A stretch of 64,000 nucleotides of DNA, from NCBI RefSeq assembly GCF_964340395.1, contig NC_135554.1, positions 7,524,975-7,588,974 of the forward strand. Reading direction: 5' to 3'. The DNA comes from Glandiceps talaboti. Lineage: Eukaryota > Hemichordata > Enteropneusta > Spengelidae. Positions 55,346 to 64,000 of the stretch are shown here, in pieces. Both the position numbers and the translations under genes were made by a program. Position 1 is the stretch's first letter, and each line of letters starts with the position of its first letter. Below the pieces are notes generated by a model. The model saw only the letters and a program-made list of their open reading frames with translations. It had not been told where the DNA came from and made no database searches.

Positions 55346-58300
55346 CAAATTTTTTTTTCGTTTTCTTTTTTAATAAAAGAGTACATGAAATATACTTTTT
55401 TAAAAATCAAATTGACTTGTGATATCATGAGCCTTCTCGGTTGGCGTACTACAGTACACTAGTAGAAAAAATAGTACAGTTTACGACATTTTCCGTACTA
55501 TAGTTCAGATTGAGTTCAATTCTGTACTTTTATGCTGATGAGGTGGACGTTTCTGTACTTTCCCATTATCGCCTGTCTAATCGGATTATACTCGATCTGA
55601 AAAATAGTTCAGATTGCGAGTCGGAAGTGATTTGAATACATTTGCATTTAGTTCAGAATATATTCATGAGTTCACCCCCATAACCGGGCAGTAAACAAAT
55701 GAATATTCAAATCTATCTCGCCTGCATGTGATTCAAGGCGTGTACACTAATTGTTTGACCCACAGAAAACTAACAGTAACACTATTTAGTTAGTTAGTTG
55801 TCTGTGTTTGACCACATGAAGGCGGAGGGGGAGGGTGCAAAAGAAAAGGGTTACACACATGTACAGTGTATGATATGATGAGAGCTACATTTAATGTACA
55901 TGTACATACGAACTGACATGTATACGTACATGTACAACTACGCTAGCATGTAAACGTTAGCAAAAACTCTTACTACTACCTCAGACCACTAAAATACTAG
56001 AGTGGTCTGAGCTACTACTACTTGCAAAAAGTATTTACAAGCATTTCCATGTAGGTCAATGAAATATCACCTATGTGGGTTATACTTCAATAGTCGGTCA
56101 AACAGCGTAAAGGTCTACATTCTACAATGACAGACATGATTGTTCAACTCGGTGCGATCTAAGATGAATTCACGGTGTATATTTGGTTACGTCGCCTTTG
56201 AATTGATGATGACGACTCGTCCGACCTAGACTGTTCTGGTCCAGTTTCAAGTGAAAGTCAGAATTATCACGGTGCCATTGATTATACTAACTGTGATGAA
56301 ACTCGCCCACTCTAGTCTCTATGACTTCATTAGCCCCAAAATGCAAGAACTTAATAATGGTATTGTAAATCGAAGTTCATGCATGCTCTGACTGTCGCCT
56401 GTTTTTTGTTTTCTTACATTTTATACAATTTTGAATTGTTAGCTTTGTATTTCCTGCATTAATGTTGAAAACTGGTCTTTTTACTGTGCGTCTTCAATGC
56501 GCAGGTAAAATAGTGTGTTAATCTAGCATCGTGAGTACGCGCTCGCTTATGGTTTCGCATACCTTGGACTGCCTGTCATTCAGTATTGTTTTAGCCTATT
56601 TATTTCTAAAGAAAAATGGTCTGTAAAGGGACTGCTTTAGTTGTCACAGTGCCTTTGTGGATTTATAAATCGATTTATGACAAGTGAGTCTACCTATTTT
56701 TTTTCCGACCCACTCAGTCAAGGAGTGCGATACACCAATCACCGTGTATTTAGCTTTGTATACAGTGTATGGATAATAGCAAGTTTCGGGACTGAAAAAT
56801 CATAAATTGTTTGTTAGACTTATTTTTTATTCAATGTAATCTGGGTTGATTGGGAATTTTCAGATATCAGGATTTAAACCTCGGATTTCAACTCAGAAAG
56901 GCTATATTTTTTGCCTCAGTCTGAATTATATTAGTAGAACTCTCACCAACGTTCCCAATGTGAAGTGATCTGAAAGTTGGTGAGAGGTCCTCACGTTGGA
57001 TTGCAGCACTGCATGTTCTTGCCGAGAAGATAAAGAGGTGTAGTAATTATGGTTTAAAACTGACTTTTACAAACGCCAGTCGTGTAGGGTCTATGATTTT
57101 TTATGTTGTGGATGAATGCGGCACTTTGATCTGAACCTCAGACCACTATAATAGGAACAGACTAGAATCGCTTTTTGTTTTAGGTGTGAATGGGGCTCTA
57201 AACCCATCTTATCTGTCGTGCATGGTTACCCTTCAAACCTGCTTCAAGCCGAACGTTGTGCAAAACGATACTTCGTGTCTTTACGGTTTTTTTTTGCAAT
57301 TGTGTTTTAGTGGCCTGAGTCTGAACAAGTGTTCATACAGTACAGCAAAGTCCCACCAACAAAATCCATAGCAATAGATGCAGGAAAACCTCAGTATGGG
57401 CGACGGTGAAATCATGGTGTTAATTCTAAAACTTTTGAAAGCAAGAACATATGTTTGTGCAACTTTTGTATTAAAAGCATACCATTCCAATTCAAGGACA
57501 ACGATTTTGTTCAGAAATGGTGGTAGGACTATAATCCTTCCTACCTCCTTCCTTCCTACCTCCATAGTTCAAAACCGCTGATCGTAACTGCATGGTACAG
57601 CGCATCTACATTTATTTCTGAGTTCCGGAGGGCATTATTTGATAAGTACCCCATTCGTCCCTGTATTAGATCTTGTATAGTCATAACATTACAAAGATAT
57701 GTGATTGTTGTGATCATTTCATTTGCTCATTATGTATTCAAGTGTAGTCAAATTTTCTTAGGTGTATGAGCAACTTTACTTCACCAATAAATTCTACTTT
57801 CTCACGAGTATTGTAAAATAACATGGCTATAATATGATACTACACAGCACGTTTTAGACGTATTTGCATATCAATGTCATCTTCAAATTTTCTTGAAGAA
57901 TTCTTCATCCAGATACTCTAACATACCTGCACACCAAATGTCAGCCCATTCAATCGATTAGTTTTGCGGCTGTCATTCATTTTTACTTTGAATTCTTTTA
58001 TTTACAAAACAAATGACAGTTTTTGACCCCAAAAATGACCAAAAACAGAAAATTGAAAATATCTTGCTGTCATAAACAAATATGAATAGACTTCTCGATA
58101 AAATTCCATTTACTCATTGGGAACATCGAACGTACAATGTCAAAAAGTCGCACTGGCGCAAAGTATCATGGGAAAACTTTCTTTGGCACACCTCACTTAG
58201 GAAATATAGCCGCAACAAAAAAGTTAATACTGGGATCATATCTTTTTAAATTTAGCCTTTACCTTATAGAATAGAAGTATCAAAAGTGTATGCACTAACA

Positions 58301-60814
58301 AGTATCTGTGGTTTGTGCAAACATGCCAAATCGCTGATGACTGTTAAACAACAAAACTTTGCATACCATTGTCATTAATAATTCTACGTTTTACTTCTGA
58401 ATCAGTTCTAAACACTTACGATTGAAATGATCGTCAACGATACGCTGATTTGTAGTTGAGGGTAATTAAAAATATTTTACAATGACGATTTCGACCATTA
58501 GCCGATGGAGGTGACCCCAACCAAACCTGTCACAAGATGTAAACTTGCACACTTTTTTTGTGTCAATATGTCTGTTCTGGTCAGTCTGTTTTGGGAATTT
58601 ATGGTACACTCACTGTCGCAGTTTTCAGCCAGGGTCACGTTATTCGACGATTACTATTTGGATAAACACTGCAAAAAAGTAACACCCGTCATTGTTGCTT
58701 AGACATTTTCCTAGGGTCTTTTTCAACATGATTTATAGTAAGAAGTAACTTTGTTGATGGTGTAGTCACTGAATTTATAACCCTACATCGATGACTTAGT
58801 AATTGAACACGCAAATGAATTATCATGAACACTGATCTACAACCGATCCGACCCTGGGATTCGATCACAATTCATGGCGTCGCTTGCCAGTCTATGTCTA
58901 TGTCTTGGTCACGCAAACGTGAACACTCTGATATCTGAAACACTTCTTTGCTCCAGATACGCGCCTTTTTTTCATGGAAAATGTCATATAGTTTGAAGTA
59001 AGCTGGGAGAAAATATTAATGAGATATTTGTAGATTTAAATAAGAGTGAAATGATAGTCAAGTGATTTTGAACCATCTCCGTGTATTTTGCTTTAGCGAA
59101 AACACTGACAACTACTAGTATGTGATCGCCCGGTCGTCAAATTGCAAAGAACAATGAAGAACAGCTGAACACCTTCCTGTGGTCATCTGTTCCTTTCCGT
59201 ACCGACTCTCAATTGTTTTGCTGCGTTTACTTGTATATCTTTAATAACAATAGTTTTTTAACTAACACCAATGTTCTTCCACTTTCTTTGCTTTCAAAAT
59301 CAGTCACTTACTGTTGTAGCCAGTCAAAGACAGCCATCCTCAACTGGAAACACACCATGACAACAAAGATATACCAGAAAGTCATGACGTTTTGAATCAT
59401 ATCATTCGGCCCCCAACCCTGTTTTTGACAATTAAAAAATGCTCTACTACCCATCACAGCCAGTATCAATCAGACTTTTTCCATATATTATATTCCACCC
59501 TAACTTAACCCATATGACCGCCCCATTTATAACTCGTATGTCCGGACATGAACATGATTGGCTTTTCGCTGACCAAGGGGTATGAGACCATATGTGGAAG
59601 TGGGGGATAAGCTTATCAAATATGACCGTAGTTCCATGTAAATTAAAACTTATAGTTATGCTTATAGTCGTTACGTTTTCAGTTTATTGTGGTACCCGCT
59701 TGATGCTTTCTCTGAAGATGCCGACGGGATCAGTCTAAAATTCAGTTCTGGTGTATAAACTACAATGTATCACACATATCATGACTCTCACTATCCAATC
59801 CATCGGCTATACACTGGAGAACACAAGGACTATACTGACTGTTTTCTATCCAGCACGAAATAAATTGAGAATACGTGGAACTTATATGTACATGAACAGT
59901 AGCTCCGACAACTCTGACAAGTCTCTATATACCCCACCAGGCCTCTTTGCTGGAGTTCGCGGAGCGTGTGTTGTCAGTGCTAATCTCGTCTAGTTCCTAT
60001 CACCGTGTTCCTAAACAGTATCGTTACCATTTACACCTCCACTCACTAAACTTGGTTTAGTCATAGAAAATAGAGAGGACCCTCTCTATTGTCTATGGTT
60101 TAGTTAGATACCAATTGGCATCTGGACTAGAGCTAATCACGAGTCCATCACAACGTGCATGCATCATTTTCTGATGTCCGCATTTTGGACATTGAAGTAA
60201 ATGATTTTACATTTCTGAGTCTCATTCTGTATTTTTCCACTGTTCTATATGTGGTAGCTACTACTTTTGGCACAATTAAAAAAAAAGATGTTACGAAGAC
60301 GAAAAAAAATATAATCGAGATGCACGATAAACATTTTTGGAAAAAAAGTCACATAAATGACTGCAGTATCCATATTTTTAATTGGCATGATTGAAGACTT
60401 TAAAAAATGAATGATGATAAAAGTGAGATTTTGCCTCAGTGATGGTTTTTCTATACAAGCGATAACATCACGATACCGGGTACTTCACAAACATTATCTC
60501 ACTGACTTCAAAACCATAGTGACTAAATCGTTTCGTACAATTAGACGGCATGATGTTTTTTACGTCTCGCACACGCATATACAATGGTACACTTTACCAA
60601 ATTGTAATAGACCATGTAAATATTACATTGACCGATGCAGATCTTGCTCGCGCAGGTTGGGTAGATTTATATGCTACGTTATGCCTTAGGCCTAAAAAAT
60701 AACTGTTTGGTTTCTGTTACCCGACCCGACTAGTTTTTCACTGCCGACCCTTAACTTTTTTTTACGTGTTCTTGAAAAACTAACAAAATCGCAACAATTG
60801 TGAAGTCTCACGAG

Positions 60815-60950
60815 ACATAGTGGATGCAGAAACTGACATCAACTTAAAAAGACAATATAAAACTGTTCCTCCAATCTGTAATGGTTGTACATCTAATGGA
60901 AAGAAGCCAATAACACAGAGATCATTTGGAAAAAATGGAAAACCAGAATT
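60815..60950. repeat. Dispersed repeat shared with 19820-19930
   Basis: Both contain 'gaagtctc', 'agtggatgc', 'catcaactta' and 'aaaagacaatata' in order, with diverged spacers. The family is not identified. Confidence 0.5.
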
Positions 60951-61385
60951 AGACACTCGCACATGAATAAAAATAAATCTACCTACCCCACCTATTTATT
61001 TATTTTGCCTAATCGGAACAACACAATTTTTTTAATAGGCCTATTTCCTAACTCAAGCTTAAATTATTGGACCCTTGTGAACCAAAAATGTGCGAAAATA
61101 CAACGCCAAAATAGTAACGCTTTGCACGGTTTTCACACTGAGCAATACGATTAGATCATAGACAGTGAAGTTCTCCAGTGTCTCTGGTTAGACCGACAAC
61201 AATGAAACCGTTAGCGGGATCTCAGAGTCATACTCATTCACATACAATTTTTAATGGCTGTTCACGTTGGTTAGCAACATCTCTGTCTTTGAGTTTGAAT
61301 GAAATCGCTGCCATTCCCTACAGGAAACTGTTCTATGGAATTACATGCCAGGAGCGCTTTCAATATCATAGAATGTTTTGTTGAT

Positions 61386-61439
61386 CTTTTTTTTTCTTTT
61401 TTTCTTTTCTTTTTTTTTTTTTTTTTTTTGGGGGGGGGG
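61386..61439. repeat. T-rich and G homopolymer tract
   Basis: Interrupted poly-T followed by about ten G. This could be a retroposon tail on the minus strand, but no body was recognised. Confidence 0.8.
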
Positions 61440-62093
61440 TCGACAACTTTTACCAAGACAACCATTATATTAATCATTATAGTAACTACCTAGCATGGCT
61501 AATAGCCATACTGAGGTAGAACTGTAGATTGCTAAAATGTTATGGGTTGCTGGTTGTACACAACCTCAGCATATGCCACTTGACTTTCAGGCATTAGTAG
61601 GTGGCAGAAATAGTCCGCACCAGGGCCGCTCTGTAGTCCGCATAAAAGGGTGACTAAGCCCAGACAATATTGTCCAGACCAGATTTGGAGGTGTGAACGC
61701 ATTTAAAGCTGACTCGGTTCTAAATCTTGGTGCATATTCATGAGGTCGACACCTAGAAAATGAACCATGTGTACATTTCTTTTGTCTTTTGTTAGTTAAT
61801 TTATGCGGGTAAACTGTGTCTTCACTAACATTTTCCACTAAAAGTTTCAAAATTGTCTTGTTTTTTGAAGGACTACTATAATAATATTTCACCGCCCTTG
61901 CTTTATTGTCATATCAGGAAAGTCAAGAACTTGACAAAAGCTATTCAAAACAAAGTAATCAAAGTTGCAAAACCAAAATGGTGCCGTGGAGAGTTGTGTC
62001 TGGTCATGTTCTGATCATGGAAGTATAACCCACGGTCTGATCTAGTAGCAGTATATCAACGACGAATCTACATTACAAACAAACAAACAAACA

Positions 62094-62094
<1 letters not shown>

Positions 62095-62175
<81 letters not shown>
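62095..62175. repeat. (CA)n microsatellite
   Basis: CA tract with one CG variant, preceded by AAAC units. Confidence 0.95.
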
Positions 62176-62177
<2 letters not shown>

Positions 62178-64000
62178 TGATATTAAAAAGCACGCAACAC
62201 AAAGGTTGGTTCACATCCCTCGCATCAGTACCGGTACCCATTCTACTGAGTTATAAATATAAATCACATTCTCAGCTACAACATTGAACTTGTATGATAC
62301 AAAAATCTTCAGAATGTGCGGGCCATATTTTCACTACCGGCATTGGCAGTCACCATCACTGCCTTTAAAAAAAATTAATACAGATAAATGGAAGCAAAAA
62401 CAATCCTCTTGACGGTAGTTTAGTAGTCAGTTATGAATTATGTAACGTTAAATAACGCTATTCAAATATTTCCCTCTATGCCTCCCATATACCGATAGTA
62501 AATCTTCAAACATCCATACAGACATGCGGACTTTGCTCCCTACTAGATACATCCATGTTTTACGTTACTTTCGTATTGCAAATTTAGCTGATGATGTCAT
62601 GTCAAAGCCACGTGGTCTAAAAACCTGAATCTCCGTACATACATTTCGATATGAAATTATTTATCCGTGATGTTTAGAATTTTGGTCGGTCAATATAGTT
62701 TCAATGACCAAGTGTGACCCCCACTGATGTCTAAAGTACTAATATCAGTACCTGACCGGCCATGGCCATGGCCTTGTTTTTGTTTTTGATTTTCTTCAAT
62801 ATTCAAATCTACGTAATGTCTGGTTTGTTAGGCCATAAATTCCAAGCATATTTACCATGATATCACAAATATAGACCAGTTACAGAAAGTAATAAGTGTC
62901 AGCAAAATACTGTAATATCGACACTGTTTCACGGATTTTAGGGACGCTGGTGCTTGGATTATTTTACGGTTGACATTACCTAGCCAGTAATATAAGGAGT
63001 AATACATGGGTATTTTATCCCTGGACTCTGTTTATATCGAAATGGAATAAGCTGAAACAGTTCTTCTTTGAGCAGGAAATATGTTGTGATTATGGATATT
63101 ATATATATACATGTATATAATTGCCAACACATCGGCAACGAGAGTAATGACATTGACTATACGTAATATGTAAAGATGTAGTGTAAAATTGGAATACGGT
63201 CGTCAGGAACTAGATTAGGGTAGGGGGAGGCTCAGGAGAAAAATTGTTGTCACGGGAAAAAAACGAATTGGGACGTGCGTGAAAATTCGGATTGTCTGAA
63301 AGGGGCCCGGAGTCACGTACAAATATTTTGCTCATGAGTTGAACCAAATTTAACTCCAGGAGCAGACGTTTAACAAGCGTATTTTTAAAAGGGTGACTGG
63401 CAGAGAATGTGTGTCTCTTGAAGGGTAGACAATATACTCGCGATAGACTGTGGGTTTCAGGCCACTGTGTCAGACGTGGTCTTGGAGGAGTCAGTACAAT
63501 TCCTCCAAGAGTGGTAAGAGGCCAAGCCTGAAATAGACGGGTTTGCAAGTAGAAGTTTACATGCCTTGTCTGTGGTTTACATTGTGCACGCAAAACATCT
63601 CACAAAACCGGCCATAACTAAAGCGGCATATCAGTAAATATGAAAAACGTGATCTTGGTAATTTGGATACCAGTTCTGAAAATATTCTCTGGGAAAATAG
63701 GTTAAAATGAACATCGAGATAGCTGCCTATTTCCCATTGTTTATAAATCGTCAAGAGGTTAAGCTATCCACTCAGATGAACCACTCTTTGTCACTTTATA
63801 ATCTGGCATTATACATGGGATAAATTCCAAAATGTACATGTTTTATCGTTTCATTTTGGACTTTATAGAAGTTGATGACTAAAATTACCTTACCCTCGAT
63901 GAAAGTTATGAATGCGACTAGGTTTTACCATAGACAGGGTGGAGGGTCTATGGTTTTACCTACTAGAATTAGTTGCGACAAGATTGTAAATGCACATGGG

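Larger units (their letters stand above)
55350..64000. other. No supported gene; scattered simple repeats
   Basis: No exon with domain or splice support. Seen: a hairpin CTCAGACCACT/AGTGGTCTGAG (about 55979-56011); a hairpin at 60066-60102 (CATAGAAAATAGAGAGG with its complement); T/G homopolymers (61386-61439); (CA)n (62095-62175); a CTTGGAGGA/TCCTCCAAG hairpin (63481-63509); and a CATAGAC/GTCTATG hairpin (63930-63953). The 127-codon minus frame at 63210-63593 has no domain. Confidence 0.4.

Noticed and set aside
55525-55560. CTGATGAGG as a possible hammerhead
   Set aside because: No GAAA box or stem II partner follows at a suitable distance.
63210-63593. 127-codon minus-strand frame
   Set aside because: Overlaps hairpins, shows no domain, and has composition compatible with chance.

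Overview
The window is animal genomic DNA, not microbial. It has intron-split exons with GT/AG borders, AT-rich non-coding sequence, long microsatellites, non-LTR retrotransposon remnants, a tRNA-derived SINE and Penelope-like retroelements. Trefoil and fibronectin type III (FN3) exons with phase-1 borders point to secreted or cell-surface metazoan genes. A marine invertebrate, perhaps a non-vertebrate deuterostome such as a hemichordate, fits best, but the sequence alone does not fix the species. No bacterial operon, CRISPR array, rRNA or tRNA gene was seen.

Layout. All recognisable host genes lie on the minus strand, so they read right to left. (A) 1.85-6.4 kb: trefoil gene A, with a signal-peptide exon and one trefoil exon; its 3' part lies beyond the left edge. 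(B) 14.8-20.5 kb: trefoil gene B, a diverged tandem duplicate of A, with a signal-peptide exon and three trefoil exons. (C) 24.0-33.6 kb: single-pass receptor-like gene C with FN3 domains, a membrane segment and a cytoplasmic tail carrying tyrosine motifs. (D) 48.0-54.8 kb: gene D, a paralogue of C with matching exon phases, whose membrane exon lacks the expected GT donor. Exons 5' of 33.6 kb (C) and 54.8 kb (D) were not identified. 55.4-64 kb holds no gene I can support.

Tandem duplication is the main theme. About 1.1-10.6 kb (A) and 15.8-22.8 kb (B) are copies, and 41.0-41.8 kb is a third, partial copy. The copies act as empty-site controls for one another. B carries a Penelope-like element where A is empty. 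A carries a foldback element with 10-bp target duplications where B is empty. A carries a hammerhead-ribozyme inverted-repeat element where the third copy is empty.

Mobile DNA: one Penelope-like element with a 673-residue reverse transcriptase/GIY-YIG ORF, two smaller GIY-YIG fragments, and four loci with hammerhead-ribozyme-like motifs, each bordered by (TA)n. One of these four has an 86-bp perfect inverted copy of neighbouring host sequence between its arms. There are also three LINE remnants, one SINE, and a family of elements with a CCTCCCGTA hairpin, a GACA/GTCT microsatellite and ~145-bp internal monomers, resembling non-autonomous Helentrons. An inverted pseudo-copy of a gene C FN3 exon at 24.9-25.3 kb contains a GATA microsatellite that seems to have grown from a GATA already present in the codons.
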